Source of the DNA: Meconema thalassinum | Taxonomy: Eukaryota > Arthropoda > Insecta > Orthoptera > Tettigoniidae | Direction of reading: 5' to 3' | Length of the DNA: 64,000 nt | Assembly (NCBI GenBank): GCA_946902985.2 | Contig: OX336388.2 | Coordinates: 1,509,102,545 to 1,509,166,544, forward strand | In this document: positions 21,305-31,992 of the stretch, in pieces | How positions within the stretch are numbered: the stretch's first letter is position 1 | Layout: each line of letters begins with the position of its first letter | Notes under the pieces: generated by a model | Told to the model about the DNA's origin: nothing | Database searches by the model: none | Seen by the model: only the letters and a program-made list of their open reading frames with translations | Position numbers and translations under genes: made by a program

Positions 21305-22745
21305 TATAATTGGCCATGCGAGAAATGTGGGTTTTCAAGATTAATTATGCTCCATACACTCAATGACTGTCCCTGGGGTTTATTTATGGTCATAGCGAAA
21401 GCAAGCCAAACTGCAGTCATTTAAATTCAAATGGTATGTCAGAGGTAATCATTGGGATGTGTGGTATCAGAACGTCTTCTCCTTTGTACTTACCCTTTAG
21501 AATGGTTACTTCGATCACGTTGTTTATTTCTTTTCATCGCTAGCCGTGTGCAAATACAAAGACACGGTTTGTTGATATTTCGCAACATTATGACCACCGA
21601 TCCGACCTTTAATTGAAGATTGACTCTATTGATAAACGTAATTTTTAATTACCTGCAAGGGGATTTGTCATCTTGATTGAGAAGTGATAACCTTATTCAC
21701 CTTGCCAAAATATGATGGGATAATGTAGCACATCATAATATGAGCGGTATGTTTCATACACACACTGTAACTGATCATTCTGGCGAGGTAAAACAATATC
21801 ACGGGCGTCCAAAGTTTCTCCAACTATGACAATGAGAACTTCATCAATTGTTGGCACATTGACACATCTTGTTGGCCCACTGGAGTTTTATCAGCTATGA
21901 TTACAATTTTGTAGTTATCAGATGGAGTGAGATCCAGTGCAGTTTTGAACATTGTAATCAACTGATTGTGTTGATGAAAGAAAATTTGCAATTGTTTTAC
22001 AATAGACCTCTTCACTGAAACTGTTATGTGCACATCGCAGAACAATTTCTTATGTTGAATTACCCATTTAAAAAAAATGGAAGGAATTTGTAGTCACCAT
22101 TTGACACCGGCAACAGTGAACCTGCTCGGTGATATATTTGGCCTTGTATCTGTAAATTTAAAATATAGGTTTATTACTTTTGTCACAAAAACTATAAAAT
22201 AAACAAAGCAATATGGGAGATAAGTATGTGTGTTTTATGTTACCGGTACCTTGAAAGTTGGCATGAAATTGTTCCGAAATTGTTGGCCCAAATGAGGTCA
22301 TTTGGTAGCAGTTGTTATATTTTTGGGTACTGGTATTTGTAAAGAAATGTATTGAGGCCGTTCCTGTTCCTGAAACCAATGAGTACAATGGCTCTGTTGG
22401 TGGAACCAATGGCCCTAATTTCACTTTGGCATTGCTCAACGCAATCCAGCGGCTTCATTTTCGTATTTAAATGCCATAAAATGTGGGAAAAATGAGTTCA
22501 TAGTTCCAATAGTAATTAATTGGTAGCCACTGTAGTCAATTGAAACATCGTAGCTGAAAGCAGGTCGATTAAAAGTTGCAAGATTATGAGCTGAATGACG
22601 TGCTGCATGGGTGTGTGATATTCGTCTCCTTTCAGTTTCATTCGCTCGTCACGTTGCTGAGCAGTCCGATTTGACTGAAAATAAGCTTGGTTTGTACCAT
22701 TTCAAGTTCTTCGACAAAAATTGCTCCGTCCGCGTCTTATAGATG

Positions 22746-23429
22746 GCACGAGTCTTGAAATGAGTATATATATGGAAACACATACTAAATAAAACAAACA
22801 ATCAAAGATAAATTGATGAAGTTGAGTGTCGGTTGAGTGAAACAAAATCTGTCGTCAGGGAGATAGCTAGCCTGAGTGAAAACTAAAGTCTTTGGATTGT
22901 CTCTGCACGTTGGAGGCATCGGCTGGCAAACTGTGTTACTGCTGCCACACCAGTAACAACAGCAACGCACTGTCAGGAACTGAAAAATTGGATTTTTTAC
23001 GTTTTCCGGGCAATTTTTACAATGTTTCTCTTCATAAAAACCTTCTTCGGACTTGAACGAATATTTGAACAAAATAGTCCAATTGGTCCAGCCGTTCTCA
23101 AGTTTTGCGCTTAGCAACACATTTAGTGATTTATTTTTAATATAGGTTATAGTTAATACAATATTCCCATATCCGTAGGTTTATTAGCGTATTAAATATT
23201 TGATTCTATGGCATTAACAGCTGAGGGAACCCGACGCACTGACCACACGTCACCCAACAATCTGCGGGCCAAATGGCTGGGCAGCGGCCGTTTGGTAGGC
23301 CAAGGCCTCTCATGGGCTGTGGTGTCACAGGAGGGGGCATTTTGAAACCACAATGCATTTGTAGGGACTTTGGGCATCTCTGTCATCAGCCCCGTGTAGG
23401 CCTACTGGGGTGTATGTTCAGTTTGTCCG
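22746..23429. other. No gene recognised
   Basis: Short frames; a GC-richer patch at 23220-23430 may be repeat-derived but I found no second copy in the window. Confidence 0.4.
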
Positions 23430-23640
23430 ATAACTTGTGTTTCGGTGGTGTTTGTAAGTGTAATTATTGGGATCGGGGATGGGGCAGATGCCCCGGTACT
23501 TGAAGTAAGGTACTAATTCTACATTTACCTGGAGGAAGCATGGAAACTCCCAGGGATATACCACACTCAGGATAGCCGCTGTCAGTGTCAGGATTCGAAC
23601 CTCCGCCTCCAGACTTGCAGCTGCACCCCTCACAGTCGTG
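23430..23640 (-). mobile_element. SINE with CORE-like middle, minus strand
   Basis: On the minus strand the B-box-like GGTTCGAATCC (about 23590-23600) is followed by tgacactgacagcgg, the core gggagtttccatgcttcctc with caggtaaatg, and a 3' part ccccatccccgatccc. The core matches the SINE at 25829-26170. The mariner-derived element begins only 13 bp to the right. Confidence 0.65.
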
Positions 23641-23652
23641 GTGAGTGATGTA

Positions 23653-25617
23653 TGAGGCACGTCCAGAAAGAAAGTTCCGTTTGGTAATAAAATTAAATTG
23701 TGTACAGATACAGAAAAATTATTTATTGCACAACATTTTACACCTCTTAAACTACTTTTCCAAATAACTGCTGGACTTTTGCAAGCATTTGTCATATCGT
23801 GGCACAAGTTTTTGGATACCTTCTTCATAGAAGTTTGCCGCCGACCTGTAAACGAGAGTGAAGACTCCCCTGTAATATATCCTACCGTATCCTATGTGGT
23901 CAGGAGAACTCCTAAACATACGCAGTTCTCCTGGTAAGCAAGCAATTTGCCTAACAGTGGTGGCCAAACGGCAGGATATCTTACAGGGGAGTTTTCTCTC
24001 TCGTTTACGGGTCGGCGGCAAACTTCTATGAAGAAGGTATCCACAAACTTGTGCCACGCTATGAAAAATGCCTGCAAAAGTCCGGCATTTATGTGGAAAA
24101 GTAGTTTAAGAGGTGTAGAATGTTGTGCAATAAATATTTTAGCCTACTTTTCACATTTTGCAAAAATGAGGAAAACGTAGACTTATGAGATCGGGCAAAT
24201 GTGTGTCTGTCTGTCTGTCTGTCTGGGTGTGTGTGTGTGTGTCCCTATCAACTCTTAAACGGCTGGGGCAATCGAAACAAAATTTGGTAGGAGTAAAGAC
24301 CTATACCTGAATATCTCACGGCCATATTTGAAAATAATGTCAATGCTACCAACTGCTGAAAAATCGCAGTTGAAATTTGAGCTCCATGTTGAATATCTTG
24401 GAAGGTATAAATGGGAGCTATTTCAAAATTGGCACACGTAAAGATAATAATATTGCAGTTTAATTTCCAGGATGCCATACATGGCAGTGTTGCCAAAATG
24501 ATTATAAGACTGCTGATAGGTCCAATTTTTAAATGCATATAACTTCTACACTATCCATTGGAATTCAATCAAATTTCGTATATGCTATGTGTAGTATATA
24601 TAAACAGATATGACTGAGCGTATTCTTAAGAGCCTCCATGGCTGCCAACTGTTAATAAATGCTCTCAATTTTTTTAATCCAAATACCCATATATCATAAA
24701 GTATGCAAGCCGACAGCTTTAAACTATGCACACGTATAGTACCTGACATTCTGTATTAATTTGGAGTAACTTATATACGTCAGTGCTACCAACATGATTC
24801 TAAGCCTGCTGAGAGGTCCAACTTTAAATACATGTAACTTCTATACTATCATTTGGATTTCAACCAAATTTCGTGTGTGCTATGTGTACCATAACAGATA
24901 CGACTATGCCGATTCTTAAGAGTAACCAGGACTGCCAACTGTTAAAAAATGCTGTCTCTACTTTCGTTACCCTAATATCAATATATCTGAATGTATGCAA
25001 GCCAATAGCTCTAAACTTTGCACACGTATAGTACCTGACATTCTAGATTAATTTGGAGTAACTAATATAGGCCTACACCAGTGCTGACAACATGATTCTA
25101 AGCCTGCTGATAGGTCCAATTTTAAAATGCATGTAACTTCTATACTAACTAATTGATTTCATTCAAAATTGACACAACAATAGATCACATCATTTCAGAT
25201 TATTTCTGACCAATACATGTATGTCATTGTTGCCAACATGATTTTACGCGCGCTGTTAGATCCAATGTTTAACTGCATGTAACGTCCATGCTATCCATTG
25301 GACTTCGACCAATTTTTGTATTCTGTACCTTAAGAGATGGAACTAAGAATATATTCAGTCCCCAGGGCTGCCAACTGTAGTTCTCTATTAGGCTACATTA
25401 TGCCAGGTATACAGTATTTCGAACTAATTAGAAATGTCGATATTACCAACTTAATTTCGTCATTATTATAGATAGATCCATAAGGATTAATCATTGGCAT
25501 GAATCTTAAATTTTCAGAAAAGTAGGCTCTTTAGTTCGTCACGAAACTTCTTGTTTCTGTATCTTTACACAATTTAATTTTATTATCAAACGGAACTTAC
25601 TTTCTGGACGTGCCTCG
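23653..25617. mobile_element. Palindromic mariner-derived element, split by family A repeat
   Basis: Both outer ends are the same mariner-type end: TGAGGCACGTCCAGAAAG at 23653 and its inverse ending CGTGCCTCG at 25617, each flanked by TA (23651-23652 and 25618-25619). Each arm, read inward-to-outward, encodes the same transposase C-terminus (FYEEGIQKLVPRYDKCLQKS then a stop), so two 3' ends face away from each other. The arms meet at a perfect 10-bp stem CAGGAGAACT / AGTTCTCCTG (23901-23910, 23924-23933) with a 13-nt loop. The left arm lacks about 20 bp near the centre. The right arm is interrupted by the family A repeat at 24141-25555. The catalytic domain is absent, so it is a non-autonomous foldback. 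Confidence 0.85.
24141..25555 (+). mobile_element. Family A Helentron-like repeat, complete copy
   Basis: It starts AGCCTACTTTTC (24141-24152), whose inverse GAAAAGTAGGCT lies at 25517-25528. After the 5' hairpin come cttatgagatc, a (TGTC)n/(GT)n microsatellite (24201-24242) and ccctatcaactcttaaacgg. The body holds tandem units starting near aacatgattct at 24495, 24791, 25089 and 25235 (spacing 296, 298, 146). The 3' end is an imperfect hairpin agttcg-tca-cgaaact followed by cttgtt. Comparison with the other arm of the mariner palindrome gives the empty site in a run of T. Confidence 0.85.
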
Positions 25618-25828
25618 TAACACGCAGGGTCTACGCAGCGGGATAACAAGGTACAGCCAAGGCACTTGTGTATAGCTAAACTAAGGGGAAAATCATTTCA
25701 AGAACTCCCGACTGTGGAAATCAAAACGACTTGTCTATCGAGTCCAGAGATAGTCTGGCCCCAGCATTTGCACGCTAACACCCTGAGATACCCGATCTAT
25801 AATAGTCCATAATATTAAGCAATCGGGT

Positions 25829-26170
25829 GAGTTAGCCGTGGTTGTTACGTCGTGACTGCAGGCAGTCGCTCACATCCGAGAGGCGAGAATGTTCGAATCC
25901 CCCGGCGGCAACCTTGAAGATAGTTTTCTGTGGTTTCCAATCTTACTTCCAGGCAAATGCCGGGGTTGGTCCCTAACTATTGGCCACAGTCGCTACCGTC
26001 CAATTCCTCTTCCTTACATTCACACTTTCCTCCCCAGACAACACTCCACACGTGACGGTACTTGTAGCACACCGCATGGGTGTCCGCATAGAAGTAGCTA
26101 CAAACTCTGGCAAGCCGAACATGTCCTCGGACACTCCCGGCACTAAAAGCCATACACTCAAAAGAAAAGA
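25829..26170 (+). mobile_element. SINE with tRNA-derived head and CORE-like middle
   Basis: gtgagttagccgtggttgtt (A-box-like) and aatgttcgaatcccccggcg (B-box-like) are followed by the core tctgtggtttccaatcttac and ccaggcaaatgccgggg. The copy ends in an A-rich run (aaaagaaaagaaaaat) at 26156-26175. Shares its core with the SINE at 23430-23640. Confidence 0.7.
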
Positions 26171-26638
26171 AAAATAAGCATATTTCATTTTGAAAGCATG
26201 ACTGATAGAATTATCGTGCACTGTGTAAATGATAAGTGACACTCGATAAGAGTTAACAGGTGAGAACAGCTTTGTCTCTCAAAGTTAGCACTGAACTCAG
26301 GCCTTGAAGGAGAACACGCTGTTGTCTTGCTACTCAATTATTTAGCAGTGCATTAGCGGTTGAAGTTATTTCGTGGCTTCTGCTTTCTTCTCCAACTTTC
26401 TCCCCCGCTCTTCCAACTACAGATTACACTGAGGAACTACACAAGTACAGCAACAAGCTCTTAATATCAGATAGCCAGCCTTTTTCTTCGGCTCAAGAAT
26501 AAATGGTCCAAAGTTGTGCCTTCTATCTTCTTCTCCGATACGAACTCTACTGTAACTTATTACTTTTAGAAAGTATATCTTTAATATTCATTAAAATTTC
26601 ACTAACATTTCTTATATAAATATTCTAAGCTCTTTCTT
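26171..26638. other. No gene recognised
   Basis: No frames, boxes or recurring repeats that I can name. Confidence 0.45.
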
Positions 26639-26651
26639 TTTCAGCATTTTA

Positions 26652-27047
26652 TGATATAGGCTATGAATTGCAGCCAATAGCCATAAGCTGGGTATTTTTG
26701 ATTGAACGCCCGAGGGCTCCGAACAAGTTTAATTTCAAGAAGTTCCAACTTTGGCTGCCAGATGCTACTGTCGCTAATACTAGCGGTGAACGTTGGAACT
26801 TGATAGAGCGTTTCCTAACCAGCGAGATATAACCTACAAATTTTGCTACACACCACCAATTGCAGTGGTAGGTTCTTTTACATGCCATAAATCTATGACA
26901 TGGGCCTACCAGCTTTACTTCCCCTTCGAATGAAGGCATACTGAAGGATATTAACGCTCTTAAAAATTCCGACGACTTCGGCTGGGCTTGAATTTGCCAT
27001 GTTGGGCATAGCAGTTCAGCTTGCTACTGACTACGCCACCGAAGCCG
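26652..27047 (-). mobile_element. SINE family 1, full copy with 13-bp TSD
   Basis: A perfect duplication, TTTCAGCATTTTA, flanks it at 26639-26651 and 27048-27060. On the minus strand: cggcttcggtggcgtagtca (A box TGGCGTAGTCAG), a B-box-like position that is degenerate (aattcaagccc), gaagtcgtcgg, the body aggcccatgtcatagattta, ccaacgttc, aagttggaacttcttg, and tail attggctgcaattcat. This copy defines the native family 1 tail, different from the chimeric copy at 6528. Confidence 0.85.
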
Positions 27048-27060
27048 TTTCAGCATTTTA

Positions 27061-28073
27061 AATCAGATAGCCAATTTGTATTGCAATTGTATACACTTTA
27101 AGTCTTGATTATTTTTAAATGATTCCTGAGAACTAATAAACCGTGCAAGACAGTTCAGTTACTTAACACAGCATCATTTCAATCCATAGCATGAAAGAAT
27201 GCAATATTGATTGCATTCATCAGAATCACTGCGAGGCAATGCATCAACGCAATTTTGTATTTAACTTAAACTCTTCACTTTTATTAAAATAGTTACAGGC
27301 TGAGATACTGACGGGGTATAATATTAGCACACATGTTTCTGAAGAGCAAAAGTATTTTCACAATTCAAGGAAGGAAGCCTCTAGGCAGAATGTAGGAACA
27401 CAGAGTATTAGCTACGATCGTCAACAAACAAGACTAAAGCAAACTCAACTGCTGGAAGTTTAGCTTTTAATGACTTTCAAGGAAACCCCTGCAGTTCAGC
27501 TCAACTTAGGGGAGGTTAATAGCCAGCGGCAGGAAGGGAGCCAAAACATTTCAGATGAACAAATCTGCCACACAAAGTTTCGACATAGAACTATTGAAAT
27601 CCGCATCACAGCGACCTATGGTCACTACGAGAGGCATCGCGGAAACAAAATTGCCTAGTCAAGTAAACAAAAGTTTTAAAATATATCATTGTGTTCCTGC
27701 ACAAAATTGTTTCCAAATATCATTCTCATTGGTAATAGATTGTTAAAATAGATCTCAAGAACACAAGAATTATAAAATAATACAAAATATGCTACGTAAT
27801 ACGAAAAAGAATTTGTCATGAATTCCTGGTGACTAAAAGTGCCTATCCTTACCCTTTGACTAGGAATAGCTCGAATCATTTAAATTTATTTTTAATTTCT
27901 GACCACTGAAGTACAGTTTTTGTAAACAAGTTAAAAAATATCTGGTTCCTTTATTCACCATGAACAAAAACTTTTCACACGTATTTCTGTTAACCTATCG
28001 AATGCCCGATACCGGCGTTAATGTAAGAAAAACATATATACAGTAGCGAATGTGTCGAATCAACTCAAGCAGA
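27061..28073. other. No gene recognised
   Basis: AT-rich; two overlapping short plus-strand frames at 27470-27746 have no recognisable domain. Confidence 0.45.
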
Positions 28074-28220
28074 GCGCGGTGATCCAGTGGTCAAGCTGCT
28101 TGCTTCTAACCAAGGCAGACTAGGTTCAATTCCCGGTAAATGCATGTGAGATTCTCAAAGTTAAATATCACACCCTTTGGTTCAATTTCCACGTAAAATA
28201 GAGGTCCGTTGACTCATGAT
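28074..28220 (+). mobile_element. tRNA-derived SINE head
   Basis: gcggtgatccagtggtcaag (A-box-like) and aggttcaattcccgg (B-box-like) about 50 bp apart are followed by tgtgagattctcaaag and a short body. No tRNA cloverleaf could be completed. The 28231-28290 tail fragment is inserted just beyond its end. Confidence 0.5.
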
Positions 28221-28230
28221 AACGAGATTA

Positions 28231-28290
28231 TGATGATGATGATGATAATTGTTGTTTTAAGGAGCCTAACATCTAGGTTATCGGCCCCTA
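28231..28290 (-). mobile_element. 60-bp retroposon tail with 10-bp TSD
   Basis: A perfect duplication, AACGAGATTA, flanks it (28221-28230, 28291-28300). The insert is only the reverse of taggggccgataacctagat, gttaggctccttaaaacaac and a (atc)n end, that is, the last 60 bp of the element at 30918-31648. Confidence 0.85.
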
Positions 28291-28300
28291 AACGAGATTA

Positions 28301-28759
28301 ACGGCCACGTTAACTACAAGCTTCCTTCCGCTGCCTTCAACCCAAGTGCCTACGATAATGTTACACTATCTGTTCTTGTTTAGGGAAACTATGCTTTCTA
28401 CTGTTGAAAGGCGCACAGTCCTTCCGTGGACATGATTGGCTTCCCACCATCAGTTGTGTGAGTTTCCGATACAAAATTAATTGTACGAAGGTAATAGCAA
28501 CGTAAGAGAAATGGAAACATACGACGTAGGCCTATTAGTTTTTACTGATTTTGTGTGCACGGAAGAGAATTATATCTTTTAAATAAGTCAACAAGAAATG
28601 TTTTTTACACAGGGCCAATAAAAATAATTCATAGCAAGCATTCTTTTTTTTTTTGTCATTTTAATCCATTATTGTATGAAGTCTGTGGTAGAATGTTTTA
28701 CGACCTAAATTACTAGTGTCACCTCCATCTTCACTTAAATGAGAAGATCCGGTAAGCAA
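28301..28759. other. No gene recognised
   Basis: No frames or repeats recognised; a T run at 28646-28655. Confidence 0.45.
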
Positions 28760-29275
28760 ATAAAACACGTTTCTTCTTCTTTCTTCCGAATTTGGCCGCC
28801 TGTGGACCGCATGGAACCTAAGGCTTTCTGGTTAATCTCCTCTTCTCTTCCCAAAACCTCTTCATTCGTTCACTTCTGATCTTTCGCTCCTCCTCGGATA
28901 TTACCAGTTTGGCTCTAATTTTAGGTGTTTTCTCCTCGAATATCTTGATGTTGTCAATTCGGTTTCTGAACTCTTTTCTGTTGTGGATCACATCCACTGT
29001 GAGTCCACTTTCCTTGGCGTCTCTTTTAACCTCTTCTACCCACTTAGTTGTAGCCTTCAGCTCTGTAATATACTTGAATATCCTCTTAGTCAGTCGGTTC
29101 TCGTCCATTCTCACCAAATGTCCGTAGAATTTCAACCTTCGCTTCCGCATTGTGACAGTAATTTTTTCAGTATGTTTATAGAGGTCATCATTCTTTCTAT
29201 TCTTCTATGTCCCATCAGCTGTTTTCTGTGGTCCTAAAATTTTCCGCAAAATTTTCCTCTCCTAATACACGTTTA
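28760..29275 (-). pseudogene. LINE C-terminal fragment
   Basis: Minus strand frame 29150-28818 begins MRKRRLKFYGHLVRMDENRL and continues WVEEVKRDAKESG and RSERMKRFWEEK, the extreme C-terminus of the same LINE type as 14605-15470. The upstream part ERKILRKILGP (about 29240-29270) is in frame but separated by a stop codon. The RT domain is missing. It is a 5'-truncated dead copy. Confidence 0.75.
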
Positions 29276-30904
29276 TATTACAGTTTATTTGATAAAATGT
29301 TCATTTTATTAGCCTTTATTAGATCTGTATGTTCAACTACTTTCCTATCACGTTTACTGCGAATTAGTAGAGCATGATAGATCAACCAAACAGAGCGAGA
29401 TATTTACGCGGAATTCTCTAAAATTAGTCATAATTGGAGTTCTCAACGTCAGTAGAACTAGTTCTACCGACCTTATCCTACTCACGTGCCTGGTGCGTGA
29501 TCCGCACGGTAGTTGAATTGAGAGATATTACTGGGCCTTGTGATGTTGAAGTAACTACATTGTCGGTCATGCGAACATACAAAATAAATAAAATGATAAC
29601 TTAAGCGTCATCACGCAGCCAATAATAATTACTGCAAGTTATTTCATGTTACTCATCTCATGAAAATGATGTATGATAAAATGACAATTGCAAGTTTAGT
29701 CCTGTTATGATATTATTAACTGGAATTTCTTGTTAGAAAGAGGAATCACTAGTAATTCTCCTGAAACATTTATATAAACAGAAAATGCTGTCTTATCTCC
29801 TATAGAAGTTGTCTGGTACTCAGACATACCTGAAAGAATGATAACATTTGACGAAACTCAAGGAGAATAAATACGTGGGAAACCGAATACGCATGCGCAA
29901 AACCTGACTATGGATGTACCCGCCAGTAGATAGCACTTAAACGAGGAGAGCCTTTCTTACAGTGCGGGAAGACTGTGATTCACATTTTCTAACACTCATC
30001 CCATGACGCGCTAGGCGCGTTCTCCGCGCCTGCCTGTGATCCGCACTGGACGAGATAAATACTTTTCTAGGGACATTCTTTTTTCCTAGACTTTCATATT
30101 ATAAATTGGATATTTTAGAGTTAAATTTTATTTTATTTTATATTATTTTTCACAGAAAATAATCATTCTATTACATAAGTATATCTTAAAGCATGCTTCT
30201 TTAAATAGTCAAGTATTATCACGTGTCTCTTTATGAATTTAATATATTAATACGTCTATTAAACACATTTTCCGTCATGGTTAATGTTAATTCTTTAAAT
30301 AAATAATTCCTTTAACACTTTCTTCCAGATAATAACTTAGGGCGATAAAAAATCATTCGGTTTCACCCAATTTATTTGGGCACTCTTGTGTTGACCGACT
30401 GAAGAACAACTCCGTTGATTTATTTTCAATGAACTGTACATTGCAGATAAGAAATATAGTAATATTTATCCTCCAAGTTTGGTTTGTCGGATACTAAAAT
30501 TTCTGCTCGTCTACGGTACTGTTGAAATAGACACTTGTTTACAATTATTGCATGGATGAAGCCCAGTGACACACTTTTCCACCTCTTCCTTGTACTCACT
30601 GCTCTTGTTACAATAACTCATGATGATGGATGGGGGAAGTTACAAAATTAATTCTTTTAACTGAGCAAATACTCGAATGATTTACAGAGTTCCAAAACGG
30701 AGCGGAACTTCAGTCGCCGGTCGCCCCTGCGATGTACATCAGAGATCTGTTCACGTTCCACTGCTACACAAAACAACAGGCTCAGCGGTCTAGCTACTGC
30801 AGGCTTGGTATCAATACATTTGTGTTGTTGTTATATTATAACCGTTATTCGGTTTCGTTGCAAGTGGGATTAGCAAACAGTGACCCGTGGACAATTTGTG
30901 TACC
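29276..30904. other. No gene recognised
   Basis: AT-rich sequence with no frames above about 60 codons that carry a domain. A GC-rich patch at 29990-30050 (tgacgcgctaggcgcg) was noted but not assigned. Confidence 0.4.
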
Positions 30905-30917
30905 TCGAATAGCATTC

Positions 30918-31648
30918 CCCCAGGAGCTCACATCTACAGTGGGACGTGGGTTGGCGACCACGGGACCCCAGCTGAGTCCGGCATTGCTTCCATTTACTTG
31001 TGCCGGGCTCCTCTCTGTCTACTTTCATGTCGACCTCTCTTGGTCAACTCTTGTTCTCTTCCGACCCCGACGGTATTAGGGTATCCAAGGCCTAGGGATT
31101 CTTTCATTTTCCCACCTTAATTGGCGCTTGTCTCATCTTTCCTGTTACCCTCATTCTTGGAGGGGTCAGACTTCTTTTTTCTTTTCATGTTATTTCCTGC
31201 CTTCTGCACAAGGCCCTCAAGGAAGCAGAGTGTGTGTAGCCCGACCACTTATGATTCATCCTGGATAGTGCTACACCCTCAAGGGCTCACGGCTGGTGAA
31301 TTTGGGAGTTGACGACCCCGAGGGATTCCTGAGCTGGGTCCGTCTTGTCCCGTTTTTCCTCTGACCTTGGGGCGGGCCCTTTCCTCTCTCCCTTTCCTAT
31401 CTGCCTTTCACGGCTCTCCTTCCTTCCGAGTCCACTATACCATCATTCATTATTCGAGGGTTGAGGGCTTTTCTTTTCTTCCTGTCAATTATTTGCCTTA
31501 TCCTTTATTTGTTTACCATTTCTTCTTCTAGTATGTAAGTTTGTAGTTAGTATTAGTTATAGTTTTCATTCTCATCTTTCACTATCACCCGAACCAATAG
31601 GGGCCGATAACCTAGATGTTAGGCCCCTTAAAACAACAATTATCATCA
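30918..31648 (+). mobile_element. 731-bp non-coding retroposon with 13-bp TSD
   Basis: A perfect duplication, TCGAATAGCATTC, flanks it at 30905-30917 and 31649-31661. It starts ccccaggagctcacatctac and contains gggacgtgggttggcgacca, a pyrimidine-rich middle and the 3' end taggggccgataacctagat, gttaggccccttaaaacaac with a final (atc)n. The tail folds as AGGGGCC / GGCCCCT with an inner TAAC / GTTA stem. It has no coding frame that makes sense (115- and 77-codon frames overlap and lack domains), so it depends on the RT of another LINE. Confidence 0.85.
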
Positions 31649-31661
31649 TCGAATAGCATTC

Positions 31662-31992
31662 GGCTCGGGTACAGACTGAATAACTACCTGAAATGAGGCG
31701 TATATCCAATTATAGAAATAAAGGCTGCAGGAAAAAAAGGCTCTCCCAAAAGTGAAAAATTCCTCTCGGCTCGTCGAAAGGCGGAGGTAGATTTCACCGG
31801 AAGAAGAAAAATATTTAAAAATTTACTAAATTTGCCAATTGTTGTGTATTACAAACGCTTTACGCACTTAGCATACGAGATGCCCCATCTTCTTGTAATT
31901 TCGAAAATATTTTGCACTTGGCGTAAGGGTAGGTCATATAAAAAAACAGACAAAAGATTTTGGTAATTTTTAGAGGACTATCTGCCATTTTT
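31662..31992. other. No gene recognised
   Basis: AT-rich flank of the family B repeat; nothing recognised. Confidence 0.5.

Larger units (their letters stand above)
19753..22745 (-). pseudogene. Helitron Rep/helicase gene remnant, split by Tc1
   Basis: Minus strand, in order. 22745-22440 holds an Arg-rich N-terminal part with AFSYDVSIDY. 22439-22160 holds KYNNCYQMTSFG. 22045-21660 holds HNQLITMFKTALDL and YKIVIIADKTPVG, then after a frameshift EVLIVIVGETLDARDIVLPR and YHFSIK. At 21600-21310 are pieces of the PIF1-type helicase C-terminus: LKVGSVVIMLRNINKPCL, IPHIPM, PFEFK, LQFGL, NPHFSHGQL. Past the Tc1 insertion, 19837-19753 continues YVACFRVGKSSTLFVYAPG to a stop. These are signatures of the protein that moves Helitrons by rolling-circle replication. 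The HUH Rep catalytic core and most of the helicase are deleted, and stops and frameshifts are frequent, so it is long dead. Confidence 0.85.

Noticed and set aside
30732..31120. 115- and 77-codon frames as genes
   Set aside because: They overlap each other inside the 731-bp retroposon and its flank and carry no domain.
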